Shown piece by piece: positions 7,438 to 13,835 of a stretch of 34,254 nt of DNA. The translations under genes were made by a program, and so were the position numbers. This DNA is from JBFMAP01 sp964632135 (GTDB taxonomy: Archaea > Micrarchaeota > Micrarchaeia > Burarchaeales > JBFMAP01), in assembly GCA_964632135.1 (NCBI GenBank), contig CAZWEI010000005.1:1-34254 (forward strand). Reading direction: 5' to 3'. The first letter of the stretch is position 1. Each line of letters begins with the position of its first letter. Below the pieces are notes generated by a model that was not told where the DNA came from, ran no database searches, and was given only the letters and a program-made list of their open reading frames with translations.

Positions 7438-8470
7438 GCTTTTCTTGAATGGTTTCGGAGTATTCGCCCTTGTTAATACGTGCCTCTGTCTTCCGAAGTT
7501 CATAATCCGCCGAAGCAGCCTCGAAGGTACGTAGAGTTGCCTTACGGAGCTTTGGTGCTAACTGGTATATCTCCCGTGTGGTCCTCTCGTCTATTATTGG
7601 ATGCGGCACATCAGTTGGCCATTCATCGCCATATTTTTTGAGCCTCTCTTGCAGGGATATGCTTTCCCACTGCAAAGGATCGTATGATGGCGGGGGCATT
7701 GCTTTTCTCCTTGTTTTGCCTTTTTTTTCTTTAGCCTTTACTACGAATAGCGAAGATGCATTGAACCCGAGCGCCTGCGCGAAGTGCACAAGTTCCAACA
7801 TGCGACCATTGACCTTCGTGCAGCGGCCTATGCCAGCGTACTGCGCAAAAATGTTCCTTCCCTGTAACGCTTCAGCGATTGCCACATGAATTATCTTTGG
7901 CTTTTTGGAACCGTAGAAAACCACGTAGTCCATACCATATCGTTCGGCCATTTCGAGCCTTAGCAAGGCATCGCTTATACTGGGGTTTTCCGTATTTATA
8001 CCTAAAACAGGCTTCTTGCCCTTATCGAGTTCTTCTGCACACGTACCGATAGTTCGCTCAACCTGAGTGGTACTTCGGCCTGTCACGTCGAGGATTTCTA
8101 TAAAAGCAAGACCTGCGTCCTGTTGCACTTTTAACCATGCTTTTACGTCGATAGGAGTTACTTGAAAGGAACGCGGTACTTGAGCATGTGCTTTCACGAG
8201 CTTGGTATGATGCTTGTCCTTGAAGTCCTTCAGCTCAGCAGATTTCTCCTCCGCGTAGCTTTTGTCTTCACTTAGCCTCCTCATCGAGTTCTCGTCGAAT
8301 CTTAGCACGCGCTCAAAAAGCGGTTGCGCATATCCGAAATTAAAACTCGCGTCGCATATAAAATCCGCATGCTCAATGTCGTTGTTGTTCACGATCCACC
8401 CGGGTTGGATTGAAGTAGTACCGACACGAAGCTTAACACTCCTCCCAAAGGTCATTTTATTTTTTTTCAT
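7370..8470 (-). CDS. Uncharacterised 366-aa protein, possible TIM-barrel enzyme
   Basis: No firm family. Short hydrophobic strands alternate with helices: ADFICDASFN, AFIEILDVTG, KPVLGINTE, MDYVVFYGS, RNIFAQYAG, SSLFVVKA. This is compatible with a beta/alpha barrel. A charged helical C-terminal region follows from about 250. The N-terminal TSIQPGWIVNN and the barrel pattern made me think of tRNA-guanine-transglycosylase relatives such as DpdA, which modify DNA in mobile elements. I see no zinc site or preQ0 genes, so that is only a hypothesis. ATG 8470 follows GGTGATGG, and the gene overlaps the upstream 80-aa gene by 14 nt, so they form an operon. Confidence 0.55.
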   Translation of the reverse strand: MKKNKMTFGRSVKLRVGTTSIQPGWIVNNNDIEHADFICDASFNFGYAQPLFERVLRFDENSMRRLSEDKSYAEEKSAELKDFKDKHHTKLVKAHAQVPRSFQVTPIDVKAWLKVQQDAGLAFIEILDVTGRSTTQVERTIGTCAEELDKGKKPVLGINTENPSISDALLRLEMAERYGMDYVVFYGSKKPKIIHVAIAEALQGRNIFAQYAGIGRCTKVNGRMLELVHFAQALGFNASSLFVVKAKEKKGKTRRKAMPPPSYDPLQWESISLQERLKKYGDEWPTDVPHPIIDERTTREIYQLAPKLRKATLRTFEAASADYELRKTEARINKGEYSETIQEKPTLIAAVQALVSAPRQGELGQF

Positions 8471-8699
8471 CGGCCATCACCTTTTTTCGCCCGTTTTCAA
8501 GAGCGTTTATGAGAACAAGAGAGGCAATCGCAATAACGGCACCCTTCGTGAGGTTCGAGACCCTTTCCACTCTAACTTCATTCTCTACCTTTTTTTGCAT
8601 GGCTTCGTCAAGAGAGCCCAATCCACGGAAAAACAGTTCCCTGCGAGCTACTTCTAATAGCTCGGCTTCACTGTCTTTCAGCATTACTGTTGTTGCCAT
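8457..8699 (-). CDS. Small membrane-anchored protein, 80 aa
   Basis: The N-terminal 45 residues are charged (MLKDSEAELLEVARREL, then KKVENEVRVERVSNL). One hydrophobic helix follows (GAVIAIASLVLINAL, about 53-67) and a short basic tail. A TATA box, CTTATATAG (8723-8731), lies about 28 nt upstream of ATG 8699, giving a leaderless mRNA. It is the first gene of an operon with the 366-aa protein. No family recognised. Confidence 0.55.
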   Translation of the reverse strand: MATTVMLKDSEAELLEVARRELFFRGLGSLDEAMQKKVENEVRVERVSNLTKGAVIAIASLVLINALENGRKKVMADEKK

Positions 8700-8746
8700 G
8701 CTTATAATTAGATAATAAAACTATATAAGCTTTGCGCTTGCCAAAC

Positions 8747-8884
8747 CTACCGCTTGGCAAGCCATTCGCGTAAGGCTTCCTCTACAGCTCGCGACATATC
8801 GCCCTTTTTGTAGCCTTGTTTGGCTACGGCTCTTCGGAGCTTCTGCTCCGTCTCGTCGGAAATGACAATCTGTATGCGTCCCAT
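8747..8884 (-). CDS. Ribbon-helix-helix (CopG/Arc-type) regulator, 45 aa
   Basis: The peptide begins MGRIQIVISDETEQKLRRAV and ends SRAVEEALREWLAKR. This is the RHH pattern: one short beta strand (RIQIVIS), then helix A with alternating charged residues, a turn (KKGDM), and helix B. RHH proteins bind operators as dimers through the paired strands. ATG 8884 lies about 25 nt from a TATA box (CTTATAAATG, about 8905-8914), so it is leaderless. An inverted repeat, GTGTGTA/TACACAC, sits between. The gene diverges from the transposase, whose promoter has a related palindrome, so it likely represses both itself and transposition. Confidence 0.75.
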   Translation of the reverse strand: MGRIQIVISDETEQKLRRAVAKQGYKKGDMSRAVEEALREWLAKR

Positions 8885-8885
8885 A

Positions 8886-8901
8886 GTGTGTATCTACACA
8901 C
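8886..8901. promoter_or_regulatory. Operator-like inverted repeat at the RHH gene promoter
   Basis: GTGTGTA-TC-TACACAC, two 7-bp arms with a 2-bp spacer, between the TATA box and the start codon of the RHH gene. It shares the TACACA word with the palindrome in front of the transposase. Confidence 0.65.
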
Positions 8902-8929
8902 ATACATTTATAAGCTTTTCCCTTTATAA

Positions 8930-8947
8930 TATACACATATGTGTATA
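8930..8947. promoter_or_regulatory. 18-bp perfect palindrome at the transposase promoter
   Basis: TATACACATATGTGTATA lies between the transposase TATA box (TTTATAATA, 8923-8931) and its start at 8958, overlapping the TATA edge. It shares the TACACA/TGTGTA half-site with 8886-8901, which suggests that one protein binds both. Confidence 0.65.
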
Positions 8948-8957
8948 GGTGTATAAC

Positions 8958-10151
8958 ATGACCGTCGAAACATCCTGCAAATACTGCGGTTCCTCAGACG
9001 TGGTAAAATATGGCATACGGAGCAGAAAACACTGGGATGTCCAGAATTACGTTTGCCGCGTATGCAGAAGGATGTTCTCCCTGAGGATTGATAAAAGGCC
9101 GGCAGTCCCTGAGGCCGAAAGGGTGCCGCTCTTCCCAGTTCCAGAAAACAATGCAACGTCTTTCACATGGTCAAGTTACAACGAGGCGCAGATGCAAGAG
9201 AAGCTGCTTTTCCTCGGCATACTCGAAGACCTCTGCTCAAGGCTCCGGCAGGAGGAAGTCGGCAGGGTCGGGAGGCCGAGCGCAGGCACCAGGGAAATGG
9301 TCTTCTGCATGGTCGCCAAACTGTACGAGGGGCTTTCCTCCCGCAGGGTGTCCTCAGACCTAACGATAGCCATGCAGCGGGGGCACATAAGCAAAGTCCC
9401 GCATTTCAACACGATCCTGAAGTATTTCAACGACCCGGCGATGACCCCGCTTCTCACCAACCTTGTCGAGCTTTCCGCCCTGCCATTGAAGGATTTCGAG
9501 ACAACGTTTGCGGTCGACGCAAGCGGGCTTTCCTCTGCGTTTTATTCAAGGTGGCTTGACGTGCGTTTGAACCCAAAGAAGAAAGCTATATTGGACTGGA
9601 TAAAAGTTCACATAATCTGCGGCGTTAAGTCGAATATTGTAACTGCCATAACCGTTACTGATGGAACGAGCAACGACTCGCCGCATTTCCCGGAGCTTGT
9701 CAGAAGAACCGCGGAACATTTCAGGGTTAAGGAGGTCATGGCGGACAAGGCGTACTCAAGCAAGGCCAACATCCAGGCTTCCTTTGATGTCGGCGCGGTG
9801 CCGTACATACCGTTCAAAACCAACACTTCGGGCAAGGCTGACGGCAGTATGGTGTGGGCGAAGATGTTCCACTACTTCCAGCTGCACAGGGAGGAGTTTA
9901 TGCAGAGGTACCACCAGCGCAGCAACGTGGAAAGCACGTTCAGCGCGCTAAAGAGGAAATTCTCCGGGAAGCTCATGCTCAAGAACGAGGTCGGGCAGGT
10001 GAATGAAGCCCTCGCCCTCCTCCTTTGCCACAACATCTGCGTGCTGATAAGGGAAGCCTTCGAGAACGGTACGGCGACGGATTTTAATGAAGTTGCACAT
10101 TTATTCCCGAACCTGCACATAAATGAACCAAAACATTTAGAAAATGTTTAA
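8958..10151 (+). CDS. DDE transposase (IS4/IS5 superfamily) with N-terminal zinc ribbon
   Basis: About 397 aa. An N-terminal CxxC...CxxC zinc ribbon (CKYCGSSDVVKYG, then CRVCRRMF) is likely to bind the element ends. The RNase H-like catalytic core shows AVDASG (first Asp), VMADKAYSS (second Asp) and YHQRSNVESTFSALKRKFS, with the YRxRxxVE-type glutamate. ATG 8958 lies about 30 nt from the TATA box and is preferred over GTG 8949. The gene ends one base before the right inverted repeat, and its last 20 codons contain subterminal repeats. It is the only transposase in the element and appears intact. The exact IS family is not determined. Confidence 0.9.
   Translation: MTVETSCKYCGSSDVVKYGIRSRKHWDVQNYVCRVCRRMFSLRIDKRPAVPEAERVPLFPVPENNATSFTWSSYNEAQMQEKLLFLGILEDLCSRLRQEEVGRVGRPSAGTREMVFCMVAKLYEGLSSRRVSSDLTIAMQRGHISKVPHFNTILKYFNDPAMTPLLTNLVELSALPLKDFETTFAVDASGLSSAFYSRWLDVRLNPKKKAILDWIKVHIICGVKSNIVTAITVTDGTSNDSPHFPELVRRTAEHFRVKEVMADKAYSSKANIQASFDVGAVPYIPFKTNTSGKADGSMVWAKMFHYFQLHREEFMQRYHQRSNVESTFSALKRKFSGKLMLKNEVGQVNEALALLLCHNICVLIREAFENGTATDFNEVAHLFPNLHINEPKHLENV
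10094..10124 (+). repeat. Subterminal repeats, right end (two copies)
   Basis: TGCACATTTAT at 10094 and TGCACATAAAT at 10114 match the three left-end copies and are again 20 bp apart. They are inside the transposase reading frame. Confidence 0.55.
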
Positions 10152-10166
10152 TTTATATGCAAAGCC
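10152..10166 (-). repeat. Right terminal inverted repeat
   Basis: TTTATATGCAAAGCC, the inverted match of 2375-2389 with one difference. It directly follows the transposase stop codon. Confidence 0.85.
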
Positions 10167-10175
10167 GCTAGAAGT
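10167..10175 (+). repeat. Target-site duplication, right copy (GCTAGAAGT)
   Basis: Identical to 2366-2374. Sequence beyond it leads straight into the ribosome site of the urea transporter gene. Confidence 0.85.
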
Positions 10176-10192
10176 ACAAACAGGTGGCACTC

Positions 10193-11032
10193 GTGATCGG
10201 CTTCTTCAAGATTCTTTTGAGGGGAATGAGCCAGGTAATGCTGCAGAATAACGAGATAACCGGCGCGCTATTTCTCCTCGGGATTTTTTACAATTCGCCG
10301 CTCATGGGGCTCGGCGCCCTGCTCGGAGTCCTCGCCGGGACGGCTGCGGCTTTTCTCCTGCATTACGAGAGGAAAAACATCGAGGAAGGACTGTATGGGT
10401 TCAACGGGGCGCTGGTTGGGATTGCAGTGCTTTTCTTCTTCGGGCTTAACCCGCTCGCGGTCCTTCTCGCGATTTTTGGCGCTGCGGCATCTACGTTAAT
10501 AATGGAATTGATGCGGAAGAGGATTGCCCCGTACACTTTCCCGTTCGTCTTGACTGCTCTGTTACTGCTTGCAACGGTGAGTTCGCTTAAGCTCGCCCAG
10601 ATCGAAAAACACGAACTCCCGGCTTCTGTGAGTCTTGATTTCATCCCATCAGTCAGCATGGGTTTCGGGCAAGTTATGCTACAGGCGAACACCGTAACCG
10701 GGATTGTTTTCCTAATCGCAATTTTGGTCAGTTCGAGAATCTCCGGAGTTTACGCGTTGATTGGCTCGGTTCTCGGGCTTGCCCTGGCTCTCGTTCTTTC
10801 ATTTCCGCTAAATTTGATTAACGCGGGGGTATTCGGTTTCAACGGGGTCCTGTGCGGTATTGCGTTCGCTGGAAGGAAGGGCTCTGCCTTGGCTTACGCC
10901 GTGGCCTCGATTGCCATTTCGGTGCTTATCGCCTATGGGATGACGCTGATTAACGTGCCGGCTCTCACGGCGCCATTCGTCTTTGCCACGTGGATTGTCT
11001 CCGGCTTGAGGAAGTTTGCAACGCGGAAATAG
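10193..11032 (+). CDS. Urea transporter (UT family)
   Basis: 279 aa, all membrane. It moves urea down its gradient through a channel-like fold made of two homologous halves. Both halves show the family repeat: GMSQVMLQNNEITG with GLYGFNGALVGIA, and GFGQVMLQANTVTG with GVFGFNGVLCGIAF, followed by APFVFATWI. Start GTG 10193 is chosen because AGGTGG (10182-10187) precedes it; an in-frame GTG 10184 overlaps that site. The transposon's right end lies 17 nt upstream, so the original TATA box (2350-2358) is now 7.8 kb away. No urease genes are in the window. Confidence 0.88.
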   Translation: MIGFFKILLRGMSQVMLQNNEITGALFLLGIFYNSPLMGLGALLGVLAGTAAAFLLHYERKNIEEGLYGFNGALVGIAVLFFFGLNPLAVLLAIFGAAASTLIMELMRKRIAPYTFPFVLTALLLLATVSSLKLAQIEKHELPASVSLDFIPSVSMGFGQVMLQANTVTGIVFLIAILVSSRISGVYALIGSVLGLALALVLSFPLNLINAGVFGFNGVLCGIAFAGRKGSALAYAVASIAISVLIAYGMTLINVPALTAPFVFATWIVSGLRKFATRK

Positions 11033-11135
11033 GTTATGCAGAAACGCGGCAGGTGGACGGTTCTGATGCGCAAAAACGCTCATTCTCGACGTAAATCGAA
11101 AAGTATTTAAATAAGTTCGCGCACAGAAATAGGCT

Positions 11136-11234
11136 ATGACAGCCGGCTATGAATTCACGAAAATAAAGAAAGTTGCTGTTTCTCCGGTAGCCGCTGGCAT
11201 CGTCTTGATTCTCGGGATTATTATTCTTGCTTAG
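11136..11234 (+). CDS. Tiny single-helix membrane peptide, 32 aa (copy 1)
   Basis: The first half is short and basic (TKIKKVAVSPVAAG) and the rest is one hydrophobic helix (GIVLILGIIILA). A TATA box, TATTTAAAT (11103-11111), lies about 29 nt from ATG 11136, so the mRNA is probably leaderless. It is clearly related to the peptide at 11626-11718 (AVSPVAAGI versus AISPPASGI). A GCGCGCAA/TTGCGCGC hairpin follows the stop codon (11236-11272). Function unknown. Confidence 0.6.
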   Translation: MTAGYEFTKIKKVAVSPVAAGIVLILGIIILA

Positions 11235-11235
11235 A

Positions 11236-11272
11236 GCGCGCAAGAACTGAACCGATTTCTCCTGTTGCGCGC
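11236..11272 (+). terminator. GC hairpin after small peptide 1
   Basis: Stem GCGCGCAA (11236-11243) with TTGCGCGC (11265-11272). A matching hairpin follows the paralogous peptide at 11718-11755. It may end transcription or stabilise the 3' end; no strong T run follows. Confidence 0.4.
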
Positions 11273-11300
11273 GCGGTTGGTTTAACAACATGATAGGGTG

Positions 11301-11310
11301 TGCTATAAAA
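11301..11310 (+). promoter_or_regulatory. TATA box of the 98-aa gene
   Basis: TGCTATAAAA, followed by an A-rich stretch, GGGGTGG and ATG 11333. The same promoter and ribosome-site arrangement precedes the 48-aa gene at 11815, where GTGCTATAAA is at 11781-11790. Confidence 0.55.
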
Positions 11311-11332
11311 AAACAAAAAATGGGGTGGGAAG

Positions 11333-11629
11333 ATGAATAGAACGCGGTTTGTGAACAGTGCGAACGGAATGCAGGTTGTTGTAGTTCAAAACAACCGAAT
11401 TGTGCCCGCTACAGAGAAAAATCTCGGGAACGGCACGCGGTTGTTTAACATAAAGAACATCAGTCACGATGCGGTGACGGGCAACCGCGCCGAATTGACG
11501 GAAGTCGAGAGAAGCCTAGTAAAGAAGAAGGTACTGGCCGAGGAGGAGTACGTTCCTGGCAACAACGGCAGTCATCCGAGCCCGAATGTGCCGCTCGGCA
11601 ATCGCCCGAAGGGAGGTTGGTACCCGTGA
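11333..11629 (+). CDS. Uncharacterised 98-aa protein
   Basis: No family recognised. It begins with a strand-rich part (NGMQVVVVQNNRIVPA) and ends in a Gly/Pro/Asn-rich tail (SHPSPNVPLGNRPKGGWYP). There is no signal or membrane segment. GGGGTGG lies 5 nt before the ATG. The stop codon overlaps the GTG start of the next tiny membrane peptide (GTGA, 11626-11629), so the two are coupled. Confidence 0.55.
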   Translation: MNRTRFVNSANGMQVVVVQNNRIVPATEKNLGNGTRLFNIKNISHDAVTGNRAELTEVERSLVKKKVLAEEEYVPGNNGSHPSPNVPLGNRPKGGWYP

Positions 11630-11718
11630 AATCAACGACAAATAAATTTGCTATTTCTCCGCCAGCCTCCGGCATCGCTATTCTTGTTCTTGGCATTTTG
11701 CTTATCCTTATTGCTTAG
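11626..11718 (+). CDS. Tiny single-helix membrane peptide, 30 aa (copy 2)
   Basis: Starts at GTG 11626 with GGGAGG 9 nt upstream. Basic/polar start (KSTTNKFAISPPASG), then one hydrophobic helix (IAILVLGILLILIA). It is a paralogue of 11136-11234 and is coupled to the 98-aa gene. Small membrane peptides of this kind can be toxins or partners of larger proteins, but nothing here shows which. Confidence 0.6.
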   Translation: MKSTTNKFAISPPASGIAILVLGILLILIA

Positions 11719-11755
11719 CGCGCGAAAATTCGATTTCGATTTCTTGCTGCGCGCG
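11718..11755 (+). terminator. GC hairpin after small peptide 2
   Basis: GCGCGC (11718-11723) pairs with GCGCGC (11749-11754), and a TTTTT run follows at 11761. Its position matches the hairpin after the first peptide. Confidence 0.4.
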
Positions 11756-11814
11756 GGGTGTTTTTGATGAACGAGAGTGTGTGCTATAAAAATGAACAAA
11801 AACGGGGTGGAAAG

Positions 11815-11961
11815 ATGAGTGGGGTGAATGGGGTAGTTGTGACCAAATCTTGGCCTGTTCCTCGCAAGATAACGATGGAGGGGGTTCCGAGGGAGGGAAA
11901 CACGCCTCCGAGAAAAGTTGCGGATGGGTTTGGAAAAAGAGATCTGACGGACAGGATGTAG
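11815..11961 (+). CDS. Uncharacterised 48-aa protein
   Basis: The promoter region is a diverged copy of that of the 98-aa gene: TATA-like GTGCTATAAA at 11781-11790, then GGGGTGG before ATG 11815. An in-frame ATG at 11767 precedes the TATA box and is unlikely to be used. The peptide is polar and basic and starts SGVNGVVVTKSWPVPRK. It may be a shortened relative of the 98-aa protein (NG-VVV-P in both), but the similarity is weak. Confidence 0.45.
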   Translation: MSGVNGVVVTKSWPVPRKITMEGVPREGNTPPRKVADGFGKRDLTDRM

Positions 11962-11980
11962 GATGGAGCAGATGAAAGAC

Positions 11981-13216
11981 CTAGCGCGAGGCGCGCGTCT
12001 TCATTCTTTCCTGGTTAATCTGCCTTAGAATTTTTGGGAAGCGCTTATGATCGACGGTGGTTAAATCGATTCTCGTGAGACAGTTTTTCGGATATTTCAA
12101 GTCCTCGAACTCATCGCCTCTCGAGACGGCGGTGTACGCGCTCCTCATGTGCGACGTGACGGCGCCCGGCTTTCCATTCCCTATTTTGTGCTCGTTTGAT
12201 TCGCCTGTCTCGCTGATGACGGTTATACTGCAAACCGGATTCACCTTTACCGCTGTGCCTGTAAGAAAGATTTCATCAGCGCCGAGCGCCTCCTTCAGAG
12301 GAATATCAACCTCCTTCACCTCATAGCCGAGCATCCTCGCGAGTTTTATCACAGTGTCGCGCGTTATTCCGGGGAGTATTCCTGGCCCGAGAGGCGGCGT
12401 GTAGATGATTCCATCTTTGATTACGAAGATGTTGGCTGCTGACGCCTCCTGGACATTTCTGTCTTTCGTTCCGTCGGTCAGGAGCGCGTCCGTGAATCCG
12501 TGCGCAGTAGCAGCGTCCTTGACCATGGAAGACAGTTTGTAATTGTCCGCTGATTTCAGCCACCTGAACGAGGATTCGGCCGGCGGCGTGCAGAATGCAG
12601 GCGAGCAGACAAGCCTCGCGCCGTGCTCGAGAGCATCCTTTCCAAGATACGAGGAAGGCCATTTTATCGGGAGTAGCACGACCTCCCAGAGGTTCTCCTG
12701 CGAGCCGACGCCTATTCTTCCCTTGCTCCCTTTCGCGTCCACTGCGCTCCTGAAGATTATCGGGCGCATGTACACGAAACGCCCGTTGTTTGCCTGCACG
12801 ACTTTCTCAGAAGCTGACATCAACTCGTTTAACGTCAAAGAATAGGTCTCGTGCGTGTTTCCGTAACGAACGTTTATTTTTATTGGAAACTCCGCCCCGG
12901 TATCTCTGAAATCCGCAGCCATATCGTAAATTTTATTTATGTGTTCGTAGTCCGGTTTTTTCGCGCCGTAGAACCTCGTTTCTATTTCCTCGACCTGGTG
13001 CTGTTGCGTGTGATGGAGTAATCTCGCGAAATGCTCCTCGAGCCTGAACGATATTACCGTATTCTCATCTTTTTTCGAAAAATTTATCCCGCCGATTATG
13101 GCGCTGGAGTAGCTGAGCGCGTGGGACGCGGGGTCTATGTAGCGTTTCTTACCCTTCACAAAAAGACCGTTTTTGTAGGCCCATTTTTCAACAGAGAAAG
13201 CAGCATCACCTGCCAT
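11981..13216 (-). CDS. ilvE: Branched-chain amino acid aminotransferase (class IV PLP enzyme)
   Basis: 411 aa. It transfers amino groups between Leu, Ile or Val and 2-oxoglutarate. The fold-type IV motifs are visible: the PLP lysine in SADNYKLSSM, then EASAANIFVIKDG, GILPGITRDTV and EIFLTGTAVKVNPV. The length exceeds the common 300-aa form and matches the longer branched-chain type, including the FRWLKSADNYK pattern. ATG 13216 is chosen because GGAGGTG lies 6 nt upstream; the frame continues three codons earlier. The C-terminal 75 residues after the core are unusual (KYPKNCLTRIDLTTVDHKRF). It converges with the 48-aa gene. Confidence 0.88.
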   Translation of the reverse strand: MAGDAAFSVEKWAYKNGLFVKGKKRYIDPASHALSYSSAIIGGINFSKKDENTVISFRLEEHFARLLHHTQQHQVEEIETRFYGAKKPDYEHINKIYDMAADFRDTGAEFPIKINVRYGNTHETYSLTLNELMSASEKVVQANNGRFVYMRPIIFRSAVDAKGSKGRIGVGSQENLWEVVLLPIKWPSSYLGKDALEHGARLVCSPAFCTPPAESSFRWLKSADNYKLSSMVKDAATAHGFTDALLTDGTKDRNVQEASAANIFVIKDGIIYTPPLGPGILPGITRDTVIKLARMLGYEVKEVDIPLKEALGADEIFLTGTAVKVNPVCSITVISETGESNEHKIGNGKPGAVTSHMRSAYTAVSRGDEFEDLKYPKNCLTRIDLTTVDHKRFPKILRQINQERMKTRASR

Positions 13217-13316
13217 AGGCAACACCTCCAGAAGAAGTTATTGATAATACGGATAAAACCGATACTCGTGAGAGCATCTTCTCGAAATATTATGCACGGG
13301 AAAATTAAAAATAGTT

Positions 13317-13427
13317 TTGTGCGCGCGTGCGCGTTGCCGTCGCGTCGTGTGCGCCGCGTCTTTGCGTGCGCCTCGCGTGCGCGTGTTGCGCATGGTGTGT
13401 GAGATGCATGCGGTTGTTGTGTGCGCG
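13317..13427. other. G/T/C alternating low-complexity spacer
   Basis: The segment is dominated by TG and CG steps, including a strict purine-pyrimidine alternation at 13319-13334. It separates the aminotransferase promoter from the end of the TBP-like gene. No convincing gene is seen. Such alternation can adopt Z-DNA under supercoiling. Confidence 0.4.
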
Positions 13428-13754
13428 CTACCTCGCGTGGGGTATGAGTATCTTTATCGCGCGCTCAAGCGCTATTTTCACTTCCCGCTCGCTCTTGGAG
13501 CCGGTGCAGATGATTTTCCCGTTCTTGAAAAGCAGGAGCGAGGCGCGCGGGTCCTTCAGCTTCAGTATCGCGCCTGGAAACTGCTCAGGCTCGTACTCTA
13601 CGTCGCGGACCTTCTGCGCGATGGAGTAAAGGTCGAGCTCGACCCCGAGGTTCGCGGACGCGACGATATTCTCAATCTTGAATATCGGCTCTATATGCCT
13701 CATCCTCCTTACGGTAGACCTGTGCGATTTTGATTCGGATTTCTTCTTGACCAT
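13428..13754 (-). CDS. Single-repeat TATA-binding protein (half TBP)
   Basis: 108 aa. A basic tail (residues 1-20: KKKSESKSHRS, RRMRH) precedes exactly one TBP repeat, residues 21-104. It shows FKIENIVASANLG, then ELDLYSIA, EYEPEQFPGAI, ASLLLFKNGKIICTGSKS and a final helix. Archaeal TBP normally has two such repeats in about 180-200 aa and bends promoter DNA as a saddle. Here the frame ends with TAG 13428 and the sequence beyond shows no second repeat. A dimer could rebuild the saddle. A TATA-like TTTATAAATATT (13791-13802) precedes it; ATG 13754 is preferred over GTG 13775. It could be an accessory factor if a full TBP exists elsewhere. Confidence 0.85.
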   Translation of the reverse strand: MVKKKSESKSHRSTVRRMRHIEPIFKIENIVASANLGVELDLYSIAQKVRDVEYEPEQFPGAILKLKDPRASLLLFKNGKIICTGSKSEREVKIALERAIKILIPHAR

Positions 13755-13809
13755 AAACACGACCCCCACAAGCACGTCTTCGCCAGTTGTAAAATATTTA
13801 TAAACTTAG

Positions 13810-13820
13810 GTTTTTAAATA
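13810..13820 (+). promoter_or_regulatory. Probable TATA box for the L21e operon
   Basis: TTTTTAAATAC would start transcription near 13845. If used, it puts the whole folded element at 13836-13939 at or near the 5' end of the ribosomal protein mRNA. Confidence 0.45.
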
Positions 13821-13835
13821 CACCATACGCGTGCG

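Larger units (their letters stand above)
2375..10166 (+). mobile_element. Complete 7.8-kb transposon carrying defence genes
   Basis: The element starts GGCTTTGCACATAAA (2375-2389) and ends TTTATATGCAAAGCC (10152-10166), which are inverted repeats with 14 of 15 matches. Both ends abut GCTAGAAGT, a 9-bp target duplication. The contents, left to right, are a restriction endonuclease and methylase, a DprA-like protein and a phosphoribosyltransferase. A possible ncRNA follows, then five small or unknown genes including a ribbon-helix-helix regulator, and the DDE transposase at the right end. The cargo from 2433 to 6720 is much more AT-rich than the host and lacks its GCGCGC runs, as expected for acquired DNA. 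The near-perfect ends suggest a recent or still mobile insertion. Part of the cargo could instead be a later nested insertion. Confidence 0.85.

Noticed and set aside
13031..13402. 123-aa plus-strand open frame reaching into the TG/CG spacer
   Set aside because: Most of it is antisense to the aminotransferase gene, and the rest is low-complexity Arg/Ala sequence.
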